Assembly: GCA_963708155.1 (NCBI GenBank)
Contig: OY970183.1
Coordinates: forward strand, 1,674,001 to 1,738,000
Source of the DNA: Methylovirgula sp963708155
Lineage (GTDB): Bacteria > Pseudomonadota > Alphaproteobacteria > Rhizobiales > Beijerinckiaceae
Length of the DNA stretch: 64,000 bases
Direction of reading: 5' to 3'
Below the pieces are notes generated by a model. That model was not told the origin of the DNA. It worked only from the letters and a program-made list of their open reading frames with translations, and ran no database searches. A program made the position numbers and the translations under genes. Positions 1-8,369 of this stretch are shown piece by piece (the first letter of the stretch is position 1; each line of letters begins with the position of its first letter).

Positions 1-137
1 GGCCTAGAGTGTTTAGCAAGGTTTCGGAAAGCACGCGACCGAGGGGCGAACGATGCTGGGATTCCACGGGAATTGCGGTGGAGCGAAGTGAGGGGATAAA
101 ATCGTCAAGTAATGAGTTATACGACTTTGACGAATGA

Positions 138-806
138 TTGAAGCCGCGAGCCGCTTGGACGCTTTTAATGATCGCTAGAAGAATGAGCCCGTTTCGAATG
201 CCGTTCCCAAGGCGTTTCTTGGTTCGGATACACTTGGATCTTTTTCAAATCGCTAGATTTGCTCGCCCATATCAGCTTTATCCAGATGAGCTAAGAGTAG
301 TAGAGAAAATGATATTGGTATCTGAAGATAGAAGGTTCTTCAGGCACAACGGACTGGATTACATAGCGGTGGTTAGAGAATTGATTAAGATCATTAGCCT
401 ACGAAAGCACGGAGGCGCAAGTACGATAGACATGCAGTTCGTAAGAGTTGCTACGGGTTATTACGAACGGGCAATGGCCAGGAAATTATACGAAATGCTA
501 CTCGCCATTCTTTTGCAGTTTAAGTATTCCAAGATAGAAATACTTAGAAATTATCTCGATAGTGCGTTTTTTGGTTCGCATATTCGCGGGATACAGCAAG
601 CCTCAAAAGTCATGTTCAACAAGCATCCCGACTTCCTGTCTACGGAAGAATCGTCCATTATTGCAGCAATGTTAATATACCCGCGTCCTACAACGCCGAC
701 CAGTGCGTGGGTTGAAAAAATATTGAAAAGGTCAAATTATATTATTTCTCTGTACCCCAGATTTAAAGAGCGCTTTGAAAAGCTCCCAAGTTGGGATGCG
801 ATCTAA
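138..806 (+). CDS. Stand-alone GT51 transglycosylase-like protein
   Basis: Resembles the glycosyltransferase-51 domain that polymerises lipid II into glycan strands. Visible motifs are EDRRFFRHNG near residues 63-72 (the first Glu is the family's catalytic base), GGASTIDMQ near 92-100 in place of the usual GGSTITQQ, RKLYE near 115-119, and ILRNYLDSAFFG near 135-146. At about 222 residues it matches a monofunctional enzyme, but I see no clear N-terminal membrane helix and no transpeptidase domain. The first frame start is a TTG; ATG at 168 is an alternative, and neither has a good ribosome binding site. Base composition is clearly more AT-rich than the rest of the window, which suggests transfer. 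Its 3' end overlaps the convergent gene at 732-1379 by 75 bases. Whether it makes peptidoglycan is uncertain because the motifs are divergent. Confidence 0.7.
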   Translation: MKPRAAWTLLMIARRMSPFRMPFPRRFLVRIHLDLFQIARFARPYQLYPDELRVVEKMILVSEDRRFFRHNGLDYIAVVRELIKIISLRKHGGASTIDMQFVRVATGYYERAMARKLYEMLLAILLQFKYSKIEILRNYLDSAFFGSHIRGIQQASKVMFNKHPDFLSTEESSIIAAMLIYPRPTTPTSAWVEKILKRSNYIISLYPRFKERFEKLPSWDAI

Positions 807-1379
807 GTTGTACTCAGTGATTTTTACGTCTTCGTAAATTGCCGCTCTCTTCTCTTCTATGAAACGAAGAATTTTCTTATTGAAATTGATTATTTTGCCT
901 TGCAAAGTATTCAGAGTGGCTGACGCGGTGCTAATCCTTTGTCTTGTTACTGTCCCGCCCGACAAACGATCCACAGCTATCGCCTCAAGGTCGTGTCCTA
1001 AAGAGACGAAAGTGGCTTGGATGTCTTCGAGCTCCGTTGTGTAACGCCATTTAATTCGCATAGTCAGTTTGGCGTATAACGCACTCAGGCGCTCATTCCA
1101 CGAAATTACTGCTTGGTCATATTCACCGAGTCTCGCCCTTATCAAATCCAGGTCTGTTCCGCGAGCGCTGCCAAGCAAGCGAAACATTCGAAAATGCCTC
1201 CTTCCCGCCAACGAGGCTATTTCGTCAAAAAGTTCTTGCAGGGCCGCGAATTCTTTTTCGTCATGCATTAGATGCTGCTGCTCGAGCCAATTGCGATGTT
1301 GCCAGCCGTGAAGAATATAATTGCCTGCGATCCCGCTAAGAATGAATGACAGCAAAACGGTCACTATGGCGATTAGCAT
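732..1379 (-). CDS. Membrane-anchored protein of unknown function
   Basis: I do not recognise this 215-residue protein. Residues 2-24 form one hydrophobic helix (starting LIAIVTVLLSFILSGIAG). The remainder is mostly charged and helical, without cysteine pairs or a familiar enzyme motif, so it looks like an N-terminally anchored protein with a coiled-coil-like soluble part. The ATG at 1379 has an AAGG about eight bases upstream. Its base composition is AT-rich like its convergent neighbour, and the two 3' ends overlap. Together they look like a small acquired island at the window's left edge. No function is proposed. Confidence 0.55.
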   Translation of the reverse strand: MLIAIVTVLLSFILSGIAGNYILHGWQHRNWLEQQHLMHDEKEFAALQELFDEIASLAGRRHFRMFRLLGSARGTDLDLIRARLGEYDQAVISWNERLSALYAKLTMRIKWRYTTELEDIQATFVSLGHDLEAIAVDRLSGGTVTRQRISTASATLNTLQGKIINFNKKILRFIEEKRAAIYEDVKITEYNLDRIPTWELFKALFKSGVQRNNII

Positions 1380-1470
1380 TATCTGACCTTCGCATCACTT
1401 CTAAAAGCCTACGAAAATAATATCACCATCGATCGGAAACGCGAACTTTTTGCTTCGCTGAAGTGGCGCT

Positions 1471-3307
1471 CTAGAAATTTTCTGGCCTGACGCCGGCCGA
1501 CACGGCCTCGAAATCCGACTCCGGTGTTTGCAACACATTCTGCGCGCTGGCGAGCTTGGCGAAGCGGCCGCCGCGAACGATCAGATCTTCATAGCTGCCC
1601 TGTTCGACGATCCGGCCGCGGTCGAAAACGAAGATGCGATCGGCGTTGCGCACCGTCGCCAGCCGATGCGCGATGATGAAGGTCGTGCGCCCCTTCGTCG
1701 CCTTCGTCATCGCGAGCTGCAATTGCCGCTCGGTCTCGACATCGAGGGCCGAGGTCGCCTCATCGAAAATCATGATCGGCGGGTCTTTCAGCAGTGCGCG
1801 GGCGATGGCGAGGCGCTGGCGTTCGCCGCCCGACAGTGAGCGGCCGCGTTCGCCGACGATCGTGCCGAGCCCCTCGCTCTGGCGGGCGACGAATTCATCC
1901 GCTTGCGCCAGATCGAGCGCCTGTTCGACTTCGGCGTCGCTCGCGTCGAGCTTGCCGATCTTGACGTTCTCCTCGATCGAGCGCGCGAACAACATCGGTT
2001 CCTGAAAGACGACGCCGATATTGCGGCGCAGGCCTGCGAGCGTCATGTCGCGGATGTCGATGCCGTCGATCGTGATCCGCCCGAACTGCGGGTCGAAGAC
2101 GCGATGCAGCAGGCTCATGCGTCGTCGATTTGCCGGAGCCGGTCGCCCCGACCAGCGCCACCGTTTCGCCCGGCGCGACATCGAATCTCACGTCATCGAC
2201 GGCGCGCTTGCCGTCGGCATAGGCGAAGGTCACGTGATCGAAGGTCACATGACCCTTGAGCCGGCCGGGGTCCTGCGCGCCGGGCCGGTCGGCGACGCTC
2301 GGCGCCGTGTCGAGCACGCGGAAGAATTCCGAAAGTTTCGGCGCCTGCAAAAAGAGGCCGTTGATGAAATTGACGATCTCGACCAGCTTGCCGATGAGCA
2401 TCGTCGCCAGCGCCATGAAGGTGACGAGCTGGCCGATCGTCGCGAGGCCCCGGGCATGGAGCCAGACGCCGACGATGAAGATCGTGAGCAGCGTCAGCGT
2501 CGAGGCCGCTCGCGCCGCCACCACCGCCACCGCCCACCAGGAGAGCACCGGCAATTGCGCGTTGAGCACCGCCTGGATGAGTTCGTTCATCGCGAAGGCT
2601 TCGCTCTGGATGCGGGTGAAGCTCTGGATGACGGCGATATTGCCGAGCACGTCCGAGGCGCGCTCGGAAAGGTTGGCGTTGAAACCCTCGACCTGCGTTT
2701 GCAGCGTATGGGTGCGGCGAACGACGAAGATGATGATGATGCCGAAGATCGCGACGAGGATGATAAGCGGCAGGCCGAGCCGCCAGTTGATGAAAAGCGC
2801 CAACGGCAGCAGCACGGTGAGGGCGACGAAATCGGCGCATTTCTCGCGGAAGAACGAGAGCCAGAGCCAGAAGAGGCCGGAAGCACCCTCGAGCATCCCT
2901 TTCAGCAGCCGGCCGGAATGGACGGAAGCATGGAAGGAAAGCGGCAGGTTGAGCACATGCTCGAAATAGGTGCCCATCGCGGCGAGACGCCGCCGATGGG
3001 CCATCCGGTCGGCACGAAGGCCGACGAAGACCGCGCCGATGATCGAGAACAAGGCGAAGCCGATCCAGGCGCCGATCAGCGGCGCAAGCTCCCGGACGCC
3101 GGGGCTGCGATGCAGCGCTTCGCCGACATTCATCCGGTCGATGATGCGGCCGAAGAGGACCGGCTCGGCGAATTGCGAGGCCGCCAGGGCGAAATTGGCA
3201 AAGGCGAGAAAGATCGCCACATGAGTCTCGCTGCCGAGCAGGCCCAGGGCGCGGAAATAGAGCCGCGTCAGCGAAGTTTCCTCAATGTGGTGTTCGGCCT
3301 GGGACAT
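1471..3307 (-). CDS. ndvA: Glucan-type ABC exporter (NdvA/ChvA-like), one frameshift
   Basis: Fused membrane and ATPase half-transporter of about 611 residues once one base is removed. The N-terminal part (first ~330 residues) has AEPVLFGRIIDRM and the hydrophobic segments of an ABC exporter. The ATPase has Walker A GATGSGKST, signature LSGGERQRLAIARAL, Walker B IMIFDEATSALD and an H-loop AHR. The closest family I know is the cyclic beta-1,2-glucan exporters NdvA/ChvA of rhizobia; the substrate is inferred. An extra base at 2119, just after Walker A, splits the reading frame between residues SGKSTT and MSLLHRVFDPQ. Both halves are otherwise well conserved, so I read this as a likely sequence error. 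ATG at 3307. It is divergent from rluD with about 100 bases between. Confidence 0.75.
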
Positions 3308-3409
3308 GCGCTACAAGTTGCGAAACAATGGATGCGCCCTGACTAGGGCATTTTCGGGCGAAGCCCAAGATGCGCCGGCTGGCGCCGATGAAAGCAAACA
3401 GCAGAACAG

Positions 3410-4450
3410 ATGAATACGGGCTTGACGGACAGCGAAACGGCCGCGGCGGAAACATTTGCCTTCGCCATCGATATTGAAGCGGCGGGGCGGCGGCTCGACG
3501 CGGTGCTGGCCGCAAGGCCGGAGGCGCAGGCGGCGGCGCTCTCGCGCACGCGGCTCAAGGCGCTGATCGAAGCGGGCGCGGTCGCGGTCGACGGCGCGCC
3601 GGCGCAGGATGCGGGCCAGAAGGTCAAGGCCGGGCAGAAGGTCGAGGTGAGCGTGCCGGCGGCGGAAGATCCGGTGCCGCAGGGCGAGGCGATTCCGCTC
3701 TCCATCGTCTACGAGGACGCGCATCTGATCGTCATCGACAAGCCGGCGGGCCTCGTGGTCCATCCCGCGCCGGGGCATTCGAGCGGCACGCTGGTCAACG
3801 CGCTGATCGCCCATTGCGGCGACAGCCTTTCGGGCATCGGCGGGGTGAAACGGCCCGGCATCGTCCACCGGCTCGACAAGGACACCTCCGGGCTTATCGT
3901 CGCCGCCAAGACCGATGCCGCGCACAAGCGGCTTGCCAAACTCTTCGCCGACCACAGCGAGGCGGCGCTGACGCGCGAATATCTGGCCTTCGTCTGGGGC
4001 GTGCCGGAGCGGACGGCGGGGACCATCGACCTGCCGCTCGGCCGCCACAAGGTCGACCGCGAGAAAATGGCGGTCGTGCGCGGCGGCGACGGCCGCGCGG
4101 CGGTGACCCATTGGGAACTGCTCGAGACATACGACGGCAGCGACGGCAAGCCGGTCGCAAGCCTGTTGCGATGCCGCCTGGAAACCGGCCGGACGCACCA
4201 GATCAGGGCGCATCTCGCGCATACCGGCCATCCGCTTTTGGGGGACGCGGTCTATGGCCGCGGCTTCAAGACCAAGGCGGCGCGGCTCGGCCCCAAGGCA
4301 CAGGCCGCGCTCGACAAGCTCGGCCGGCAGGCCCTGCACGCGGGCACGCTGGGCTTTATCCACCCTGTTTCTGCTCAGAATTTCCTGTTCGAGAGCCCGC
4401 TGCCGCCGGATTTGGCCAAACTGCGAAAAGCGCTCGCGGCAGCCACCTGA
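3410..4450 (+). CDS. rluD: 23S rRNA pseudouridine synthase RluD
   Basis: Makes pseudouridines in helix 69 of 23S rRNA if it is a true RluD. An N-terminal S4 RNA-binding domain lies at about residues 25-85. The catalytic motif HRLDKDTSG sits at 153-161, with Asp156 as the expected nucleophile. Further family signatures are VIDKPAGLVVHPAPG and ETGRTHQIRAHLAHTGHPLLGD. The length of 346 residues is normal for RluC/RluD-type enzymes. It is followed after 180 bases by rpoH on the same strand, a common order in this bacterial order. Other RluA-family members cannot be fully excluded. Confidence 0.9.
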   Translation: MNTGLTDSETAAAETFAFAIDIEAAGRRLDAVLAARPEAQAAALSRTRLKALIEAGAVAVDGAPAQDAGQKVKAGQKVEVSVPAAEDPVPQGEAIPLSIVYEDAHLIVIDKPAGLVVHPAPGHSSGTLVNALIAHCGDSLSGIGGVKRPGIVHRLDKDTSGLIVAAKTDAAHKRLAKLFADHSEAALTREYLAFVWGVPERTAGTIDLPLGRHKVDREKMAVVRGGDGRAAVTHWELLETYDGSDGKPVASLLRCRLETGRTHQIRAHLAHTGHPLLGDAVYGRGFKTKAARLGPKAQAALDKLGRQALHAGTLGFIHPVSAQNFLFESPLPPDLAKLRKALAAAT

Positions 4451-4530
4451 CGGGAGCTCTGCATCTGGTTATTGCAGCAAACCCGCGCAACCTGGTTACC
4501 CATTTGTAATCTCTGCCGGGCGAACCGCCC

Positions 4531-4621
4531 TTTCAGAGGGGAGTAGCTGCGCCTATATTGCCACGCACGGTCGACTTCGGTGGCCGTTTTGAACCCGCCT
4601 GATGGGGGTTCGACAGGAGGG
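4531..4621 (+). promoter_or_regulatory. Candidate rpoH promoter, leader hairpin and RBS
   Basis: A TATATT box at 4554-4559 lies 17 bases after a weak -35-like TTTCAG at 4531-4536. The leader then holds a GAACCC/GGGTTC hairpin (4591-4596 with 4606-4611) directly before a strong AGGAGGG ribosome binding site at 4615-4621, nine bases from the rpoH ATG. A structure beside the Shine-Dalgarno is notable for a heat-shock sigma gene, but a thermosensor role is only a guess. Confidence 0.35.
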
Positions 4622-4630
4622 ATTTTCAAA

Positions 4631-5556
4631 ATGGCTTCATCAGCCGCACTTCCCATTCTCTCGGGCGAAAACGGACTTTCGCGCTATCTCCGCGAAATCC
4701 GCAAGTTCCCGATGCTGGAACCGCAAGAGGAATACATGCTCGCCAAGCGCTGGCGCGAGCACGAAGATCCGCAAGCCGCGCATAAACTGGTGACCTCGCA
4801 TCTGCGCCTCGTCGCCAAGATCGCCATGGGCTATCGCGGCTACGGTTTGCCGATCGGCGAAGTTATCTCGGAAGGCAATGTCGGCCTCATGCAGGCCGTC
4901 AAGCGCTTCGAGCCCGACACGCGGCTTTCGCCTTGCCACCTACGCCATGTGGTGGATCAGCGCTTCGATTCAAGAATATATCCTGCGTTCCTGGTCGCTC
5001 GTGAAAATGGGCACCACCGCGAGCCAGAAGAAGCTGTTCTTCAACCTGCGCAAGGCCAAGAGCCAGATTTCCGCGCTGGAGGATGGCGACATGAATCCGG
5101 AGCAGGTGGCGATCATCGCTACGCGCCTCGGCGTCTCGCAGCAGGACGTGATCGAGATGAACCGCCGCATGTCCGGCGACGCCTCGCTCAACGCGCCGCT
5201 CCGCGAGGAGGGCGAAGGCGAGTGGCAGGATTGGCTCGTCGATGACAGCACCAGCCAGGAGAACCTGCTGGCGACGCGCGAGGAGACGGACAACCGCCTC
5301 GGTGCCTTGCATGAGGCGCTCGGCGTGCTCATCTGATCGCGAACGGCGCATCTTCGAGGCGCGCCGACTGGCCGAGGATCCGGTCACGCTGGAGCAATTG
5401 TCGGACGAGTTCCACATCTCGCGCGAGCGCGTCCGCCAGATCGAGGTGCGCGCCTTCGAAAAGGTGCAGGAAGCGGTGAAGGCCGGAATGGCCAAAATCG
5501 AAGCTGGCGCGCCTGCGTTGCCCCCTGCCGGTTCGCGTCAGGCAGCGGCAGTTTAA
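4631..5556 (+). CDS. rpoH: RNA polymerase sigma-32 factor RpoH, two frameshifts
   Basis: Heat-shock sigma factor directing RNA polymerase to chaperone and protease genes. The N-terminal half carries LREIRKFPMLEPQEEYMLAK and the region-2 sequence FRLATYAMWWI. The RpoH box QKKLFFNLRKAKSQI is present, and region 4 has ISRERVRQIEVRAFEKVQEA. The frame is broken twice by single extra bases: 4919, which when removed restores EPDRGFRLATYAMWW, and 5331, which when removed restores VLSDRERRIFEARRL. With both removed the protein is 307 residues, the family's normal size. Start ATG 4631 has AGGAGGG nine bases upstream. Because both lesions are in invariant regions of an important gene, sequence error is much more likely than inactivation. 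Confidence 0.88.
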
Positions 5557-5570
5557 TCACCTAATCAACT

Positions 5571-5593
5571 CCCGCGCCCTTGTCGGGCGCGGG
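5571..5593 (+). terminator. Hairpin after rpoH
   Basis: A perfect nine-base-pair GC stem (CCCGCGCCC at 5571-5579 with GGGCGCGGG at 5585-5593) and a five-base loop lie 15 bases after the rpoH stop. There is no T-run, so it is terminator-like rather than a textbook intrinsic terminator. Confidence 0.55.
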
Positions 5594-5608
5594 CAGCCTA
5601 GCTATAAG
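5580..5608 (+). promoter_or_regulatory. Candidate promoter of tRNA-Pro
   Basis: TTGTCG at 5580-5585 and TATAAG at 5603-5608 are separated by exactly 17 bases, a good sigma-70 arrangement. The start site would fall near 5615, about 37 bases before the tRNA. The -35 box lies in the loop and second arm of the rpoH hairpin, so termination and initiation signals overlap. Confidence 0.5.
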
Positions 5609-5651
5609 GCATGCGCCGCGGGCGCTGCGCGTCCGGCAAAATCGGCAAAAT

Positions 5652-5728
5652 CGGAGTGTAGCGCAGCCTGGTAGCGCACCTCGTTCGGGACGAGGGGGCC
5701 GGAGGTTCGAATCCTCTCACTCCGACCA
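5652..5728 (+). tRNA. tRNA-Pro, anticodon CGG
   Basis: Complete cloverleaf of 77 bases including an encoded CCA (5726-5728). The acceptor arm CGGAGTG at 5652-5658 pairs fully with CACTCCG at 5718-5724. The anticodon stem CCTCG/CGAGG encloses the loop TTCGGGA, giving anticodon CGG, which reads the proline codon CCG. The T arm has the usual GGTTCGAATCC. It lies about 95 bases after rpoH. Confidence 0.95.
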
Positions 5729-6087
5729 AACTAACCTTCTGAAATATATAATTATTTCTTCTGGCGCCAGCTCTCGCGCTTGTCTCCGCCCAAGTTGGCG
5801 CCGATCCAGCCTCGACGTCACTTCTATGTGGTGCTCTGGATTGTGCTGCCCACAGGTTTTCTCAATCTCCTCTTCTGCACGCCGAAGAAGCTCACGACCT
5901 CGAGCGCCTTGGCGCTGCGCTGTAGAGCCCGCGAGGTCGAAGTTACGATCATGAGCTTGGAATTGAAGGAACACAAAAGTGAAGGCGATGCAGGACGAAC
6001 GCGAACGAACGACGCCAGCGTTGCACCCCATTTGAAAGAAAGTTATTGTTCGTAGGACCCGGTCTACGGGGAAAAGGGAGAGCGAAT
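5729..6087. other. Gap without a supported gene
   Basis: About 360 bases downstream of the tRNA. Open frames exist on both strands, but none has a recognisable domain, a good ribosome binding site or family-like sequence. I see no repeat of the tRNA 3' end here that would mark an integration site. The region probably holds the upstream signals of the small gene at 6088. Confidence 0.4.
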
Positions 6088-6326
6088 ATGCGAAGTCTCG
6101 GGGAAAAGTTATTGCCATAACGGCCGGAATTTTGATCGCTTCAAGCGCCCTCGCCGTCAACATCCAAGAATATGTTCGGATGGTTACGCATGTGGATTTG
6201 GTGATGCACGACGGCGGCACGATGCACGCCATGGTGGTGAAGATGCACGGCAAGATGTACGTCATGATACCGGTCGATGATCTGCCTGACTATTTGCACC
6301 AGCAGGTCCTGAAGGTAATGCACTAA
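6088..6326 (+). CDS. Small exported Met/His-rich protein, start region frameshifted
   Basis: About 79 residues if one base is missing just after the ATG at 6088. That ATG has a GGGAG site eight bases upstream, but its own frame stops after ten codons. The adjacent frame reads KSRGKVIAITAGILIASSAL, a convincing signal peptide, and continues open to 6326. The mature part is unusually rich in Met and His (for example VMHDGGTMHAMVVKMHGKMY). Without the correction only a TTG at 6132 inside the signal peptide could start it. The Met/His pattern suggests metal, perhaps copper, binding in the periplasm; this is inference. I know no family for it. A strong terminator follows at 6406. Confidence 0.5.
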
Positions 6327-6405
6327 CCCTTCGCCCGCTTGTTGCGTCGCGAAATCTAGCCAAGATCCCCCGCTGAGTTAGGGACAAAACCAGCAATCCT
6401 CGTGC

Positions 6406-6437
6406 AACGGCGGCTCTCGGGCCGCCGTTTTGTTTGG
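6406..6437 (+). terminator. Intrinsic terminator after the Met/His-rich gene
   Basis: AACGGCGGC at 6406-6414 pairs with GCCGCCGTT at 6421-6429 around a six-base loop, followed by TTGTTT. It lies 80 bases after the stop at 6326. The 250 bases from here to the permease start hold no gene I can see. Confidence 0.7.
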
Positions 6438-6686
6438 AAACGCTCCGCGAACCGCCCCAGACCCCAATCTCCCTTTGACGGCAGCTTGAATGGCGGCGTG
6501 CCCAGGCGCGGCGCGGCGCGCAATTCTGCCCCGGGCCAAAAGTCGAGCGTATAGCTCAAGAAAATATCTTTCCCCGGACCGTGAATTGCGGGAACATCCG
6601 GCGAGACGTCGGCATGCAATCAGATCGATGCGCTCGGCCGTCAGTCTGATCTCTATGCTCCGCAAGAGAGCACCAAGGAGGCGTTC

Positions 6687-8252
6687 ATGTCAGCCGACCC
6701 TCAATCTGCCGATCAATCCATTCTCGCCGAAGATGTCCAGGTGCTGCACCAGATGGGCTACGCGCAAGAGCTCGCGCGCGGCATGAAGAGCTTCTCCAAT
6801 TTCGCGATTTCGTTTTCGATCATTTGTATTCTCGCCGGCGGCATCACCAGCTTCCAGACCGGCTTCTCGACCACGGGCGGTTTCGGCATCGGCGTCGGCT
6901 GGCTTGTCGGCGGCGTCTTCTCGCTGATTGTCGGTCTGTCGATGGCGCAAATCGGCTCCGCCTATCCGACGGCCGGCGGTCTCTATCACTGGTCGTCGAT
7001 CCTCGGCGGACGCGGCTGGGGCTGGGCCACCGCCTGGATGAATCTCCTCGGGCTTATCTTCGTCACCGCCGCGGTGACCGTCGGCGCCTACACTTTGTTT
7101 GTCAGCCTGATCCTGACAAACATCTTCCATATCGACACGTCGAAATGGGGCTATTGGCAGCAATTGACCGGCGTCGGCATCATCGCCATCGCCCAGGGCC
7201 TGCTCAACCATTTCGGCATCAAGCTGACGAGCAAGCTCACCGATTTCTCCGGTTATCTGATCTTCGCGGTCGCGATCCTGCTGACCGCGACCATGCTGCT
7301 CAGCACGCATCATTTCGATTTCTCGCGGCTCTTCCATATCGTCAACAACACCGGCGATCCGGGCGGTGGTGTCGTGCCGCGCACCAATAATCTGCTCTAC
7401 GCCTTCCTGCTCGGCTTGCTGCTGCCGCTCTATACAATCACCGGCTTCGACGCTTCGGCGCACACGGCCGAGGAGACGCTCAACGCCCGCGTCGCCGTGC
7501 CAAAGGGGATCATCAATTCAATCCTCTATTCGGTGATCTTCGGCTACATCATGGTCTGCTCCTTCGTCCTGGCCATGAACGATCCGGTCGCGGCGGCGAA
7601 GGACGGCGGCAATGTGTTCTTCAATCTTTTCGCCGGCCTGTCCGTGCCCAGTTTCTGGAAGGACGTCCTCTATGTCCTCATCGTCGTCGCGAATTATCTG
7701 TGTTCGCTGGCCTGCGTGACCTCAACCTCGCGGATGATCTTCGCCTTTTCGCGTGACGGCGGCGTGCCGTTCATTTCGCCCGTGCTGCGAAAGGTCAGTA
7801 CGACTTATCGCACGCCGATCGGCGGCATTTGGGCAACTGTAATCCTGGCTGTCGCCGCGACGCTTTATTCGTCGGCCTATAATGCGCTCGCGGCGGGTTC
7901 GGCGGTCTTCCTCTATATTTCCTATGCCATGCCGGTCGCGGCCGGGCTCTATGCCGAGTCGAAAGGCTGGCAGGCGTCGGGCCCTTTCAAGCTCGGCCTA
8001 TGGTCGAAGCCGCTGGCGGTCATCACCTGCCTCGGCGTCATCCTCGTCACCTGGATCGGCCTGCAGCCGCCGAACGACATCGTCACCAATTATGCGATCG
8101 GCATTCTTGTCCTGCTCGTCGTCGGCTGGTTCGCACTGGAACGCAAGCGCTTCCCCGGTCCGCCGATCAGCGCCGCCGACATCGCCAAGCGTCATGACGA
8201 GATCGCTGCCGAAGAGCAGGCGGTTGGCGAAACGGCCGGCGCCGGGCTTTAG
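6687..8252 (+). CDS. APC-family permease, probably for ethanolamine
   Basis: A 521-residue integral membrane transporter of the amino acid-polyamine-organocation superfamily with about twelve hydrophobic segments. The first helix region has SFSNFAISFSIICILAGGI, typical of GABA/amino-acid permeases of this group, followed by GSAYPTAGGLYHW. The start ATG at 6687 has AAGGAGG about six bases upstream. Substrate assignment comes from position: it is directly followed on the same strand by eutB and eutC, as permeases are in minimal ethanolamine clusters. By sequence alone a GABA or other amine substrate is equally possible. Confidence 0.8.
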   Translation: MSADPQSADQSILAEDVQVLHQMGYAQELARGMKSFSNFAISFSIICILAGGITSFQTGFSTTGGFGIGVGWLVGGVFSLIVGLSMAQIGSAYPTAGGLYHWSSILGGRGWGWATAWMNLLGLIFVTAAVTVGAYTLFVSLILTNIFHIDTSKWGYWQQLTGVGIIAIAQGLLNHFGIKLTSKLTDFSGYLIFAVAILLTATMLLSTHHFDFSRLFHIVNNTGDPGGGVVPRTNNLLYAFLLGLLLPLYTITGFDASAHTAEETLNARVAVPKGIINSILYSVIFGYIMVCSFVLAMNDPVAAAKDGGNVFFNLFAGLSVPSFWKDVLYVLIVVANYLCSLACVTSTSRMIFAFSRDGGVPFISPVLRKVSTTYRTPIGGIWATVILAVAATLYSSAYNALAAGSAVFLYISYAMPVAAGLYAESKGWQASGPFKLGLWSKPLAVITCLGVILVTWIGLQPPNDIVTNYAIGILVLLVVGWFALERKRFPGPPISAADIAKRHDEIAAEEQAVGETAGAGL

Positions 8253-8316
8253 CTGATCGCGGGTGCTGAAAATTTCTGCATCCGCCGCCGGAGGCTTTAT
8301 AATTGCACCGCTCTTG

Positions 8317-8342
8317 GCGCAGGGTCCTTCCGGACCCTGCGC
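8317..8342 (+). repeat. Perfect hairpin between permease gene and eutB
   Basis: Eleven perfectly paired bases (GCGCAGGGTCC with GGACCCTGCGC) around a TTCC loop, 65 bases after the permease stop and 27 bases before eutB. No T-run follows. It could attenuate read-through or stabilise one end of the message. Confidence 0.6.
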
Positions 8343-8369
8343 TGAAAGCAAAGCTTCTGGAGTGGAGAC

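Noticed and set aside
2021..3346. Long plus-strand open frame of 441 codons
   Set aside because: Lies antisense to the ABC exporter, with composition typical of a high-GC shadow frame (Arg/Asp/Glu-rich, no domain).
3311..4363. Minus-strand open frame of 350 codons
   Set aside because: Antisense to the clearly real rluD; no recognisable motif.
5717..6265. Minus-strand open frame of 182 codons
   Set aside because: No family-like sequence, runs over the tRNA 3' end and antisense to the small Met/His-rich gene, no ribosome binding site.
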